A DNA stretch of 64,000 nucleotides from Doryteuthis pealeii (GCA_023376005.1 CM042181.1:22928513-22992512); one strand, 5' to 3'. Counted from the stretch's first letter, positions 1-9,981 are shown. Notes: generated from the sequence alone by a model not told the origin. Translations and numbers: made by a program.

Positions 1-49
1 GCAGTTTGAAAAAAAACACAACAAAACCAAACTTCTTTTTCTTTTCTAG

Positions 50-237
50 GTTGCTTTGGTGCAACATCTGTGCCCGTGAGTATTCCTCCCCGGGGTATCC
101 AGCGTGGCAGCATAGGGAGTTTGTCTCAGTCACCTACTTCCCCCTTTGGAAGCTTCAGTACTACCCCTGCTAGCCTCATCTCTCAACTTCCTATGACCCA
201 GCAACCCAAGACAGCTGTGGCTGATTCGCTAGACCAG
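50..237 (+). CDS. unk: unkempt, internal coding exon (5' part of gene lies before the window)
   Basis: First visible coding exon of an unkempt-family gene, recognised through its downstream exons. It opens after a T-rich tract and acceptor TTTTCTAG with two bases finishing a split codon, then reads CFGATSVPVSIPPRGIQRGS and a Ser/Thr/Pro-rich stretch ending in ADSLDQ. This is the low-complexity linker that in the family lies between the N-terminal CCCH zinc fingers, which bind RNA, and the C-terminal coiled coil and RING. The zinc fingers must lie upstream of the window. The donor after CAG is GTTCTT, weaker than the other donors of the gene; reading on gives only a few residues before a stop. 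It ends phase 0, matching the next exon. A short extra exon in the 7.2 kb intron cannot be excluded. Unkempt is a cytoplasmic RNA-binding translational repressor in neurons. Confidence 0.78.
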
Positions 238-287
238 GTTCTTGACACCTTTCCCTTTTATTTTAAATAATTTAAAAAAAAAAAAAT

Positions 288-530
288 CTCTCTCTCTCTC
301 TCTGTGCTCTCTCTTAGCTCTCATTCTTAGCGCTCTCTCTCGCTCTTAGCTCTCTCTCTCGCTCTTAGCTCTCATTCTTAGCGCTCTCTCTCGCTCTTAG
401 CTCTCATTCTTAGCGCTCTCTCTCGCTCTTAGCTCTCATTCTTAGCTCTCTCTCTCGCTCTTAGCTCTCATTCTTAGCGCTCTCTCTCGCTCTTAGCTCT
501 CATTCTTAGCGCTCTCTCTCTATCATAGCG

Positions 531-568
<38 letters not shown>

Positions 569-715
569 TAGCGCTCTCTCTCTCTCTCTCTATCATAGCG
601 TTCTCTCTCTCTCTCACTCTCTCTCTCTCTCTCTCATCTATGTGTGTATCTTTCTCTCGTGTAACTGTGTGTGTGTCCCTCCCTCTCTCTCGTGTAACTG
701 TGTGTGTGTCTCTCC

Positions 716-754
<39 letters not shown>

Positions 755-788
755 TATGTGTGTATCTTTCTCTCGTGTAACTGTGTGT

Positions 789-855
<67 letters not shown>

Positions 856-882
856 TTCTCTCTCTCATTCTTATCTATCATG

Positions 883-939
<57 letters not shown>

Positions 940-940
940 T
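288..940. repeat. CT microsatellite with 32-bp minisatellite
   Basis: Almost pure (CT)n begins 50 bp after the unk exon. Between about 312 and 520 a 32-bp unit containing TCATTCTTAG recurs at 372, 404, 436, 468 and 500. Further on, the tract alternates with short GTGTAACTGTGTGTGTG blocks. Apparent long reading frames here are artefacts of the Ser-Leu repeat. Confidence 0.95.
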
Positions 941-1039
941 AAACTGCTTTTCCAAATTTAATGGCTTTTGTTTTATAAAATTGACATTTAAAAAATTCAC
1001 TTTTTATTTAGGTCTTTGACAAAATTAGAAAAACTAGCA

Positions 1040-1230
1040 CAAATATGTAAGTTTTAATGTAATGAAATATATTAAATTAGAAAGACAAATGAAATTAAAT
1101 AAGAATGCATATTGTTGTTTAAGTGGTCACCCAGTTAAGTAATGAACAGGCTCATCGCTGCTTAACTTCAGTAATCTAGTAGGTTTTTTTTGTTTAACGG
1201 CATATCAACCCTTTCTAGATCATTTAATGC
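1040..1230 (-). mobile_element. 5S rRNA-derived SINE-like copy, with body
   Basis: On the - strand, 1186 to 1122 reads like the centre of 5S rRNA: ATTACTGAAGTTAAGCAGCG, then GATGAGCCTG and finally CTGGGTGACCAC, covering the internal promoter region. Downstream on the same strand (lower coordinates) comes a body with TTCTTATTTAATTTCAT and CTTTCTAATTTAATAT. That body recurs as a tandem repeat at 33.6-33.9 kb. Immediately upstream (1187-1230) sits a separate GGCAT...ATGCC retroelement tail. It is diverged and not a functional 5S gene. Confidence 0.7.
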
Positions 1231-1264
1231 CGAATCAAGTCATTTTGATAAACAAAGGATCCAG

Positions 1265-1443
1265 GGTTATTTCCTATAAATCTAACATAAACAAAGGGGA
1301 ACTACTCTTGACTGATAAATTATTTATTTATTGACCTACTAGGAAAAAAAGAAGACAGGGTTATTTTAATGGGAAAATAAATAAATAATTTATCAGTCAA
1401 GAATGGTTCCCCTTTGTTCATGTTAGACTTATAGGAAATAACC
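1265..1443. mobile_element. Foldback MITE, GGTTATTTCC family (hAT-type)
   Basis: Inverted arms of about 75 bp run from GGTTATTTCC to GGAAATAACC and meet at the centre, which has lost the TTAGGG-like core seen in relatives. Exact 8-bp flanks GGATCCAG occur on both sides (1257-1264 and 1444-1451). An 8-bp duplication is typical of hAT transposases. No coding capacity. Confidence 0.88.
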
Positions 1444-1536
1444 GGATCCAGATTGCTTACTACACACACACACGCACACCAACCCCTCCGCACGAGCTTG
1501 ATGTGACATAAGATCAATTTCTTAAGTGGCGTTTGA

Positions 1537-1748
1537 ATTTAGAATTTTCTCTCCTAGATTGGTTACCTAACCAAGGTTAAAGAGCCCAGTCTACCCAACT
1601 ATTTATCCATAGCTGAACGGAGGTAGTTGGATGCGTACATTTCCCAGGGGTATTAGTACTGTGTGAAATGCCAACAGCCTCATCCAGGATTTGAACTCTG
1701 GTCAACAAGTCCATTTCCTCTTATTTAAACCATTATACCACGCACCTT
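1537..1748 (-). mobile_element. tRNA-derived SINE, family B, reverse copy
   Basis: Reverse complement of the family at 1859-2148. It shares the box-B-like GTTCAAATCC region (here reading GGATTTGAACTC on +), the 'CCAACTA' block and the CTAGGAGAAGGAAAACTCT block. Divergence from the 1859 copy is clear, so the two did not arise by a recent local inversion. Confidence 0.75.
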
Positions 1749-1858
1749 CATACATTTTCTGCGTATGTATAGAGTAAGTTGTAGCGTAAAGTTTTTTGTT
1801 CTGGTTTATTTCGCATAAAAATTTTGGTAATTCATCAAGACATTTTATTGGTTAATAA

Positions 1859-2148
1859 TGGATGTGCTTGGTGTAATGGTTAGAGTCGTGGCAAATGGAC
1901 TCGTCGACCAGAGTTCAAATCCTAGACAAGGCTGTTTACATTTCACCTATTGCAAATACCCTTGGGAACGGTATGCATCCAACTATTCTCCCTCCAGTTA
2001 TGAGTAAATAGTAGGGCAGACTGGGGTCTTTAACTTTAGCTAGGTTACCAGTCTAGGAGAAAGAAAACTCTGAATTCAATCCTGTTAAACTCTGCTTAAG
2101 ACATTGACCCTGTGTCGCATCTTGCTCGTGTGGAGGGGTTTGGTAAAT
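1859..2148 (+). mobile_element. tRNA-derived SINE, family B
   Basis: Begins with a tRNA-like head: box A TGTAATGGTTAGAGTCGTGG and box B AGTTCAAATCCTAG. The body holds the 'CTCCCTCCAG' and 'CAGTCTAGGAG' blocks and ends at GGTAAATATATATA. Copies lie at 1537 (-), 28117, 42010 (partial) and 44195. Confidence 0.82.
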
Positions 2149-2529
2149 ATATATAAATATGTATATAATTAGACCCTAATTGTTAAACTGATTTTGGCAT
2201 AACACAACCCAACAAGAGTTGACATTTTGGGTCGTCTACTTTGGTTTTTAAATTTTTAAATGAAATATTTTTCTATTAGATTGTGCTTTGCTTTGTATGA
2301 CAAAAATTGAAAATTTCTGTCGGAGATTTTATGGGGGGGGGTGTAGGGTTAATATTCAGTGTCTAATGCTTTGGTGTATTTTTTGTGGTGCTCATCATGA
2401 TGACTGGTGAAAAGTTTTGTTGGGTTTTGTTTTGCTAATTATTTCATCTTGGGTTTGAATATTTTTGTCTCATTCTGATACTCTACCTTTAAATATGCCC
2501 CCTTATTAGTGCCTAACTCAATATGGCCC

Positions 2530-3160
2530 ACCCTGTCGGCTGGGGCGTTAGAATGCACCTCTGCAGAGGGGTAACACTCCCCCCAATGGGGCCACCTATT
2601 GGCCGTAGGTGGCAACCTGTGATGCTTAAGGAAAGAAACCCAAATGGATGAGCAGTCCATGACTTGCAATACTCCACTTTGGCCCTATCTTGGGCTAGAC
2701 AGGCGGTCGGAGAGGCCCCCTTCGATCAATCGGCTGGTCACGTCAACCCCTAGCACCTATATGATTGCCCCAACCCTATTGCCCTCATGGCAAGCTCCAG
2801 CCCCATTTTATCATATGGGTGCTAGAAGGCCGTGGCTGCAGGTCTACATGTCCTGGGAATGACGTTAAGCTCTATCTGATGGTGAGGTTCCAGTTTTGGA
2901 GGTTTGGGGAATGTGGAGCACCCCTTCATCACCATTGCTCCGTGGTCCACTCTGACCCGGAGTGGTAATACCTGTTAGGGTCCCATCTATGGGTTAAATA
3001 GAAAAACATGAGTTTATAAACAAAATTGAATTATCCATTAAAAATGAAATTATTTCAAAACTTTCTTAGCATTAAACATTTTTTTTACCAATAGAAGTAT
3101 TCGGCATAAAATAACCCAAGGGGTTGACATGCCGTAAAACCCAACCAACCAAACCAAACC
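2530..3160 (+). mobile_element. Retroelement family C (about 630 bp) with GGCAT/ATGCC tail
   Basis: Starts TGTCGGCTGGGGCGTTAGAA. Conserved blocks include GATCAATCGGCTGGTCACGT, 'CTAGAAGGC', and CCTGTTAGGGTCCCATCTAT. It ends in a stem-loop tail (normally GGCATTAAATAACCC...GTTGATATGCC) followed by an AAACCAAACC-type run. No open frame covers it. The 5'-truncated copy at 3675 with a 12-bp target duplication shows it moves by target-primed reverse transcription. It is either a long SINE or the 3' end of a LINE. Confidence 0.8.
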
Positions 3161-3588
3161 TCAATATGGGGCAACTGTGTTAGGTTGGTCTCATTAATTT
3201 AAAAAAAGAGGAGAAAAAATTATTTTCCCTGCCTTCCAACTTTTTTTGTTCGTTTTTTTTTTTTTTTTTTTCACCTTGGCTAATATCAACTTGTTTGCCA
3301 CTTTGACCTCTATAGAAAATTCGATGTGCCATAAAAACATATTTGTAATTTATAATCAATGCATTGTTTGCTTTTAAGAGTTTTTACAAAAAAAAATTCC
3401 TTTTTATTATATTATTATTATTATTATTATTATTATATTTTTGTGAAGTGTAAAGATGTCTACTAATTGTGCTGAAGCCACAAATATTTTTGTTTCTTGA
3501 GGTAAATGTCATTTTGCTTTAAAATTAAACATTTATTTTGAGTAATAAATAGCCAATTCAATCTTTATATTTCCCCAACAAAAGTTTG

Positions 3589-4127
3589 GGTTATTTCCTA
3601 TAATTCCAACATAAACAAAGGGGAACCACTCTGAATGAATTTTATCTGTTAATTAATCTATCCATTATTTTCCCTCCGATCAATCGGCTGGTCACGTCAA
3701 GCCCTAGCACCTATATGATTTTCCCAACCCTATTGCCTTTATGGCAAGCCCCAACCCCTTTTTATCATATGGGTGCTAGAAGGCGGTGGAATGTGGAGCA
3801 CCTTCATCACCATTGCTTCCTGATCCACTCTGACCCGGAGTGGTAGTACCTGTTAGGGTCCCATCTATGGGTTAAATAGAAAAATGTATTTATAAACCAA
3901 ATTGTATTATCCATTAAGAATTGATTTATTTCAAAAAATTTATCGGCATTAAATGACCCACTGAGGTTGATATGCCGTAAAACAAAACAAAACAAAAAAA
4001 AAACATTATTTTCCCATTAAACTAACCCTAACCCCGTCTTCTTTTTTCTTAGTAGATCAATAAATAAATAATTTATGAATCAGTCAGAGTGGTTCCCCTT
4101 TTTATGTTGTAGTTATAGGAAATAACC
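3589..4127. mobile_element. GGTTATTTCC foldback MITE interrupted by a retroelement
   Basis: The left arm runs GGTTATTTCC to 'CATTATTTTCCC' (3674). After the retroelement at 3675-4003 the same 12 bases repeat, and the MITE continues through the CCCATTAAACTAACCCTAACC core and its right arm to GGAAATAACC at 4127. The MITE is therefore older than the retroelement inserted into it. Confidence 0.88.
3675..4003 (+). mobile_element. 5'-truncated family C retroelement, nested
   Basis: Begins mid-element at TCCGATCAATCGGCTGG and keeps the GGTAGTACCTGTTAGGG block. It ends with the GGCATTAAATGACCC/GATATGCC tail and an (AAAAC)n-poly(A) run. It is bracketed by the 12-bp direct repeat CATTATTTTCCC (3663-3674 and 4004-4015). 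Truncation at the 5' end, an A-rich tail and a target duplication are the hallmarks of LINE-machinery insertion. Confidence 0.9.
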
Positions 4128-4352
4128 AATTTGTGTCTATCAAGATATTGTTTTTATATAGATTTGAATACTGTAGACAAATTCAGTGGCACATGATAAT
4201 GGTCTGATGACTGTATGGGTGAAAAAGGCTCCGGGTGGTGGTGTGTGTGTGTGTGTGTGCAATGGCTACATCAATGCTACTGTATGGTGTTGCATACCCC
4301 TTCTTCTTCACTTATTTGGACATCTATTCTTCTGCTGGCCGTCTTGTCTTCT

Positions 4353-4985
4353 GATTGTCTTTGGTATTTCTTCTATCATCTTGACTTGGTCTGGAATCTT
4401 CTAAGGTCTGGACTTTCTATTGCTATGTTCTTGCTGGCTGGTCGACCTGAATTCTTTTCTTAGTCTTGTTACCAAGACATTCATCAACCACAAGAACATA
4501 TTAATTATACAAACTTTTATTTCCTTAACTATACATTTCATGTAACTAAATATCTGACTAACATAGCGTGCGTGAGTTCCAGTTTAGGCAGGACCTAAAA
4601 TGGCCGACTTCTCTGCCTGACGTCTAACTGAAAACTGGCGACCGAACAGGTCCCACATGACTTCACGTCTTCTGATTGTCTTTGGTATTTCTTCTATCAT
4701 CTTGACTTGATCTGGAATCTTCTAAGGTCTTCTATTGCTATGTTCTTGCTGGCTGGTCGTCCTGGATTCTTTTCTTAGTCTTGTTACCAAGACATTCATC
4801 AACCACAAGAACATATCAATTATACAAACTTATATTTCCATAACTATACATTTCACGTAACTAAATATCTGATTAACATAGCGCGCATGAGTTCCAGTTT
4901 AGGCAGACCATAAAATGATCGACTTCTCTGCCTGACGTCTAACTGAAAACTGGGGACCGAACAGGTCCCACGTGACTTCACGTAT
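4353..4985. repeat. Two-copy tandem duplication, about 315 bp unit
   Basis: The block from CTTCTGATTGTCTTTGG to CCACATGACTTCACGT recurs from about 4668, with small indels. A unique tail, TTTTGGCGGGCTTCTG, follows. The sequence is probably transposon-derived, but the family was not recognised. Confidence 0.85.
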
Positions 4986-5197
4986 TTTGGCGGGCTTCTG
5001 TAATTTTCCATTGAAGGACCCGACCATGGTATGAAAAGGGTCATCCCCTCAGAATTACAGGGGATTGACAATAATCTTATGCAACCACATAGATTATGTA
5101 ACATATGGCTGCACCATTCAGACTCTTAAAAAAAAAAAAAAAAAAAAAAAATGCTTAGAGAAAAAAAGCTAGATGGGAACTACAACAAAGATGCTAT

Positions 5198-5510
5198 ATG
5201 TTGTTTTTAATAAATGAGCAGCACCCCGAAAGGAAGCAGCTGTATGGGCACTTGCTCACTATAACACAAACAAGTCATATTGGATATTGCTGGAAAAACA
5301 AGGACAAACTCATAAGTGACATTCTTCTGAGGAATCCTACACATGGACTCACCAATGTAGGCCAACCAGCAAAAACCTACAAGTGTCTGCTCTGCGGATT
5401 ATGGATGCTGTATAGAAGACTTTCCAGGGGTGATGACCAATAGGGAAGGTTGGCAAGAGAGTCATGAGTATCTATGCTGCCAGTGCAACATGATGATGAT
5501 GATGGTGATA
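5198..5510 (+). pseudogene. LINE ORF2 C-terminal relic
   Basis: A conceptual reading gives KQLYGHLLTITQTSHIGYCW, then KDKLISDILLRNPTHG and a damaged tail with stops, followed by (GATGATGAT)n. This matches the familiar C-terminal block of CR1/jockey-type LINE polyproteins as I remember it (KQLYGHLPPI, GHCWRSKDELISDVLLW, THGRAKVGRPARTY). Only the extreme 3' end survives, as expected of a 5'-truncated LINE insertion. Confidence 0.75.
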
Positions 5511-5608
5511 TATTCAATTGTGTCAATGAAGAAGTAAAGGAATATATATATAATATATATGTGTGTGTGTGTGTATTTGGGCAGCATTTTTTCATTTATG
5601 CATGTTGA

Positions 5609-5828
5609 ATTAAACAGACACATCTCCTGTTTAACAATTTTATTTGCGACTTTTTTTTTTTTTTTCAAGTTTTCTGTCCAACTTTTTAATATTTGGGTGG
5701 AATTCGTGTACTCGGGACATGAACTTTGGTGGACTAATTCACGAATTCCACCCAAATATTAAAAAGTTAGCCAGAAAACTTGAAAAAATCGCAAATAAAA
5801 TTGTTAAACAGGAGATGTCTGTTGTTTA
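5609..5828. mobile_element. Inverted-repeat MITE abutting a piggyBac-type MITE
   Basis: Arms of about 100 bp are inverted copies: TAAACAGACACATCTCCTG on the left and CAGGAGATGTCTGTTG on the right. A spacer around 5720 contains CGGGACATGAAC. Its right end is immediately followed by the TTAA (5826-5829) that starts the next element, so that element landed at or inside this one's border. Confidence 0.82.
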
Positions 5829-5829
5829 A

Positions 5830-6062
5830 CTCTTAACATCCTGTTGAGATTTTTCTAAGTCCAGAGCATTCCTATAAGGATATATAAAAAACATGGCTAA
5901 AAATGACCTTTGCATCTAAAGTTACCTATTATTTCCCTTAAATCAAAGATTTGTACATATGTTTAATATTAAATTTAAATAAAGGCTATTGTTTGGGGCT
6001 GATTAGATAAAACGAATGTGACTTCCAGCCGGGTGGAATGAGGTGGTATAGGACTTTGAGAG
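5830..6062. mobile_element. piggyBac-type MITE (TTAA-flanked)
   Basis: Begins CTCTTAACATCCTGTT and ends with a degenerate inverted copy (ACTTTGAGAG). It is flanked by TTAA at 5826-5829 and 6063-6066. Internal blocks are 'CCTATAAGGAT', 'GTTACCTATTATTTCCC' and 'GGGTGGAATGAGG'. Family copies lie at 9107, 30609, 43572 and 48616 (reverse). Confidence 0.85.
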
Positions 6063-6390
6063 TTAATTCAACATATATATAATCTCCGATGAGACTAGGC
6101 TCATATTGAGTTCTGGTCAAAATAAATTTATAAAAGGCAAATCACAGTTTTTCTTTCTTTGAAAGTATAAATATTGCTCTGTATATAATTAGTTTATTAG
6201 TTATTATACATTGAGCACTCTTAGGGATTTGTAAAAATGCTTGTATATATCTATAAGTTTGCATCAACATGAGCATACATGGTGGTTGTACAAGAGATAG
6301 TGATAATCCCAAATATAATTATCCCCTACATACCATTCAGTTGGATACTTTTTACCTATATATATATAGTATAGTCAGCTTGACAGTGGT

Positions 6391-6711
6391 CAAAGAAATG
6401 TGGGTCGACCATTGCTTAGGTTTAAGGACAAGCTGAAAACTAACCTCTCAGCTGCAAATATAGATCACGCTACTTTTGAGAGCGCAGCACTCGATCGTAA
6501 TACGTGGAGGACTTTGTGTTGCAATGGTATCAAGAATTTTGCAGCATCGGAGGTCACCAAGCTGCGTCAAGCTAGAGAAAGGACTAGAGTATTGGCTAGT
6601 GTCCCAGCAATACATTCTAATAATCCACACTCTTGTTCCATCTGTGGATTTCTTTGCAAATCATTGGCAGGGCTGAAATGTCACCTGCGATTAACACACA
6701 AGGTTAAATGA
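6391..6711 (+). pseudogene. LINE ORF C-terminus with terminal zinc finger, relic
   Basis: An uninterrupted frame of about 100 codons reads GRPLLRFKDKLKTNL, then SAALDRNTWRTLC and ends CSICGFLCKSLAGLKCHLRL before THKVK and a stop. The GRP..RFKD...DR..WR order followed by a C2H2 finger is the usual C-terminus of RTE/jockey-like LINE polyproteins common in molluscs. There is no upstream reverse transcriptase, so it is a 5'-truncated insertion even though this part is unbroken. Confidence 0.8.
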
Positions 6712-7471
6712 AAGAGGTTGTTGGAACCTCATACGTTGAAATCGACGGGAGAGTCTGTCATATATATAATCAATATTTTGAAAATAGATATTTTCCTTAT
6801 TCAACACATTATTCAAATTGTTATCTTCATTTTTGTGATTTACCTGATTGCAATTCCTTGACCCTATGACAGCTATGGAGAAAATTTTGGTAGGCAAAGA
6901 GTTAAGGTGTAATGAAAACTGTCAAACTATTCTTCAGTAATGATAAGCCAAACAGAACCCTATTCTCTTGTGTCATATAAGAATTCACAGTAAATCTTTG
7001 CATGTACATTATATTGATCTGATTTTTTAACACAAAGAGTTACGTAACCAAAGTTTTGCAAATAATTCATTATTCAAATGATTTGCTTACAAGATGGAAT
7101 ATTGTTTATTGTCACAGAAACAACAGGAAAAAGGAGCACTATAACACAACGGGATAGAACAATCTTTCAGCTACAAAACATTGCTTTTCTGCATGGCCAC
7201 CGGTTATGCATATTCTCCAGAGGTTGCATGCTGCATTCATAAAAATCTGCACCAATGAAAGTGAACCTCTTTAATGGCAATAATGATTGTCTCTTTGTCA
7301 GGAAGATGTTGTTCCCATCTGACCTTTTTTCATTACTTTTATCTTCCCCTCATTCACCTCTGTCTACAGTTTGTTTTGTTTGTTTTTTTTTTGTTCTTTT
7401 TGTTTTTTTTAATCTTGAAATTTGTGAAATCTTTTGTTTCTATTTCATTTTTCTCTCTTTCTCTCCCACAG

Positions 7472-7696
7472 ACTGCTGCTGCATTTCTTAGTCAACCAAA
7501 CCCTGGCATGTTTGCAGTTCCTGCCTACACGGAACTTAACTCAATGTCACCCCAGAGTGGGGGTCCCCATTCACCTCTCTATTCTACATCTTATACAAAC
7601 AGCCAGCCACAGGAGATCCAGCGACTGAGAGAGGAACTGACTACCCTAAGAAGTAAACTTTCCCATTGGGAAGAAGCCTACAGTCAGGCTAAAAAT
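7472..7696 (+). CDS. unk: unkempt, coding exon with start of coiled coil
   Basis: The acceptor is CTCTCCCACAG and the donor GTATGT, both phase 0, giving 75 codons. The exon reads TAAAFLSQPNPGMFAVPAYT, then a Ser/Pro-rich segment, then QEIQRLREELTTLRSKLSHW and EEAYSQAKN. The second half has heptad-like leucines and alternating charges, the start of the coiled coil that precedes the RING in unkempt. The QAKN end joins ACEAWKKE in the next exon, matching the QAK-ACEAWKKE junction I recall from vertebrate UNK. The exon sits after a T-rich intron end that also produces spurious hydrophobic frames. Confidence 0.93.
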
Positions 7697-7777
7697 GTAT
7701 GTTGTAACTTTTATTTACTTTTTGGACGATTCTCACCTAACAGGACACCCCACAAAAATATGTATTATGAACATTAT

Positions 7778-7820
<43 letters not shown>

Positions 7821-7901
7821 AACAAATTTACAAATATAATATATACACTGAGAACTAGACTCACCAGATATACCAACAAAGAAGCATGTAGACTCCACAA
7901 T

Positions 7902-7960
<59 letters not shown>

Positions 7961-8016
7961 TTCATTTATATTGAGAAGGCAATTACAATGCATATAAGAA
8001 TAAAATAATATCCAGT

Positions 8017-8053
8017 GTTTAATCAATTTCGAAGAAACTTCATCTTCAGAGAC
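8017..8053 (-). ncRNA. Hammerhead-like motif, decayed partner
   Basis: On the - strand it has core CTGAAGA (8049-8043), a GAAG/CTTC stem and GAAA (8030-8027). The downstream stem I strand is mutated (AAAC where the partner copy has AGAC), so it is likely inactive. Confidence 0.5.
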
Positions 8054-8068
8054 TGTTTTTGAAATGAA

Positions 8069-8105
8069 GTCTCTGAAGAGGAAGTTTCTTCGAAATTGAT
8101 CAGAC
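8069..8105 (+). ncRNA. Hammerhead ribozyme-like motif
   Basis: Order of parts: stem I strand GTCT (8069-8072), core CTGAAGA (8073-8079), stem II arms with loop TTT, GAAA (8092-8095), a minimal stem III (AU...AU), candidate cleavage triplet ATC (8099-8101), and stem I partner AGAC (8102-8105). This is the type I layout reported for Penelope-like elements. Folding was by eye and activity is untested. Confidence 0.6.
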
Positions 8106-8208
8106 ACTGGACATTATTTTATTTTTGTTATACGCATTGTAATTGCCTTCTTAATATAAATAATAATATACTTAACAATGCTTCAAGCAAATTATCAAAT
8201 ACTATTTT

Positions 8209-8246
<38 letters not shown>

Positions 8247-8720
8247 GACACAGTGATGCTGATAGCTTTTTGATTTAGTGCGACCTGGAAAATTCAATCA
8301 GAATACATATAAAAAGATTACACTTAATTATATATTAATTGGTTTCTATATAAAATAATTCCTAGGATTGATTTAATACATTAGAGAATATAACAATAAC
8401 ATTAGAGAATAATAACACCAAGTAATTATGTATTAAACCCGGTTTTGTTAAAACCAGTATGCAAATTAACCACAACATATTATGTAAACCTTCTTTTTTT
8501 TTTTTTTCAGTGATATATATTTGACACATTGCAAGATTTTAAATGCACTAATAACATGGGCTGTTTTGAAGCAAATCTAACTCAGATTTTTATTTTTTAT
8601 TTAAAAAAATTTTTTTTTTTTTTTTTTTTTTTTTTCATCATTTCCTTATTTTTTTTCTGTTTTCTCTGTGTTTTCCATTTCCTTATTTTTCTGTTTTCTC
8701 TGTAATTTTTACCTGTTTTT

Positions 8721-8911
8721 GCTTATTTCCTATAATTCCAACATAAACAAAGGGGAACCACTCTTGACTGATAAATTATTTATTTATTGATCTACTAGGA
8801 AAAAAGAAAACGGTGTTAGGGTTTAGAGTTAGTTTAATGGGAAAATAAATAAATAATTTATCAGTCAAGAGTGGTTACCCTTTGTTTATGTTGGAGTTAT
8901 AGGAAATAACC
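8721..8911. mobile_element. GGTTATTTCC-family foldback MITE
   Basis: Nearly intact: left arm through AGGGGAACCACTCTTGACTG, core GGTGTTAGGGTTTAGAG and TTTAATGGGAAAATAAATA, then the inverted right arm to GGAAATAACC. The flanking TGTTTT motif is only partly duplicated. Confidence 0.85.
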
Positions 8912-9007
8912 ATGTTTTCTTTTCCTTATTCTCTGTTTTCCTCTGTTCTCTCTTTTTTAAGATAATAAATCAAAGGTAGACAAATAACATAGTTACCTCA
9001 TTTTTCT

Positions 9008-9562
9008 GTTATTTCCTACAAGTCTAATAGGATCAAAGGGGGAACCACTCTTGACTGATAAATTATTTATCTATTGATCTACTAGGAAAAAAGAAGACTG
9101 GTTTAACTCTTAACATCCTGTTAAGAATTTTCTAAATCCAGAGCCCAATTCCTATAAGGATTTATAAAAAAAGTGGCTAAAAATAGCCTTTTCATTTCAA
9201 GTTACCTGTTATTTCCCTTAAATTAAAGACTTCTAAATATGTTTAATATTACATTTAAACAAAGTCCAGAGCCCCATTCCTATAAGGATTTATCAATAAA
9301 TGGCTAAAAATGGCCTTTTCATTTCAAGTTACCTGTTATTTCCCTTAAATTAAAGACTTCTAAATATGTTTAATATTACATTTAAACAAAGGCTATCGTT
9401 TGAGTAGATTAAGAAAATGAATGTGAGTTCTGTCCGGGTGGAATGAGGTGGTATAGGATGTTAAGAGTTAAGTTTAGGGTTAGTCTAATGGGAAAATAAA
9501 TAAATAATTTATCAGTCAAGGGTGGTTCCCCTTTGATCATGTTAGACTTATAGGAAATAACC
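9008..9562. mobile_element. GGTTATTTCC-family MITE split by a piggyBac-type MITE
   Basis: Flanked by CATTTTTCT on both sides (8999-9007 and 9563-9571). It is interrupted at GGTTTAAG: the left part ends ...GACTGGTTTAA (9106) and the right resumes with TTAAGTTTAGGGTTAG. The uninterrupted reading is present at 13120-13145. Confidence 0.9.
9107..9467. mobile_element. piggyBac-type MITE with internal duplication, nested
   Basis: CTCTTAACATCC...GGATGTTAAGAG, flanked by TTAA at 9103-9106 and 9468-9471. An internal block of about 130 bp starting TCCAGAGCCCAATTCC is repeated in tandem (about 9137-9266, then 9267-9390), which makes this copy longer than the usual 220-240 bp. Confidence 0.9.
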
Positions 9563-9981
9563 CATTTTTCTTTATATTTGCATTGTGATAGCCTTCAAAA
9601 CCAACCATTTTTTTTTTTTTTTTTTTTTTTTCATCATTTCTTTCTTCTTTTTTTTCTGTGTTTTTCATTTCCTTATATTTCTTAGATTGATAGATATAGC
9701 AGAATGAGATAGATAGAAATGAACACTCTGATATATATGCAGATAGATATAATATGGAGACTGACATAGAGATAGAAAGATAGATATGAACACTCAGGTA
9801 GATAAATTGATAGATATATAGATAGATCTAGACTGAGCTAGATAGGTAACAATATTTTATTTATAAATTTTATTTATTTATTTTTTTTTTTTTTTTTTTG
9901 TTTCCATCATTTATTTTTTTTTTTTTTCTGTGTTTTTAATTTCCTAATATTCTCTGTGTTCTCTGTGTGTGTTTTTCAAAG

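Larger units (their letters stand above)
238..7471 (+). other. unk intron, repeat-filled
   Basis: This 7.2 kb intron is a sink for mobile DNA. In order it holds a CT microsatellite and 32-bp minisatellite, a 5S-like SINE fragment (-), a GGTTATTTCC foldback MITE, two tRNA-type SINE copies in opposite orientation, a long retroelement with a GGCAT/ATGCC tail, a SINE nested in another MITE, a 315-bp tandem duplication, two LINE C-terminal relics, an inverted-repeat MITE and a piggyBac-type MITE. No other host exon was recognised. Confidence 0.7.
7976..8150. mobile_element. Inverted repeat carrying paired hammerhead-like motifs
   Basis: The arms are inverted copies (AAATAATATCCAGTG on the left, CACTGGACATTATTT on the right), extended by GGCAATTACAATGC and GCATTGTAATTGCC. 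The outer motif recurs beside (TA)n at 22.56, 37.7 and 38.1 kb. Probably a terminal fragment of a Penelope-like element. Confidence 0.65.
7697..9981 (+). other. unk intron with (TA)n tracts, ribozyme-like inverted repeat and nested MITEs
   Basis: Contents: (TA)n at 7767-7816 and 7905-7957, an inverted repeat with two hammerhead-like cores (7976-8150), a CA tract at 8222, long poly-T runs, a GGTTATTTCC MITE (8721-8911), a second one split by a piggyBac-type MITE (9008-9562), and irregular GATA repeats at 9680-9850. No other exon is visible. Confidence 0.7.

Noticed and set aside
642..1019. Frames of about 85-125 codons in the CT tract
   Set aside because: They are Ser-Leu-Ser repeats read from (CT)n and alternate in several frames; composition artefact within an intron.
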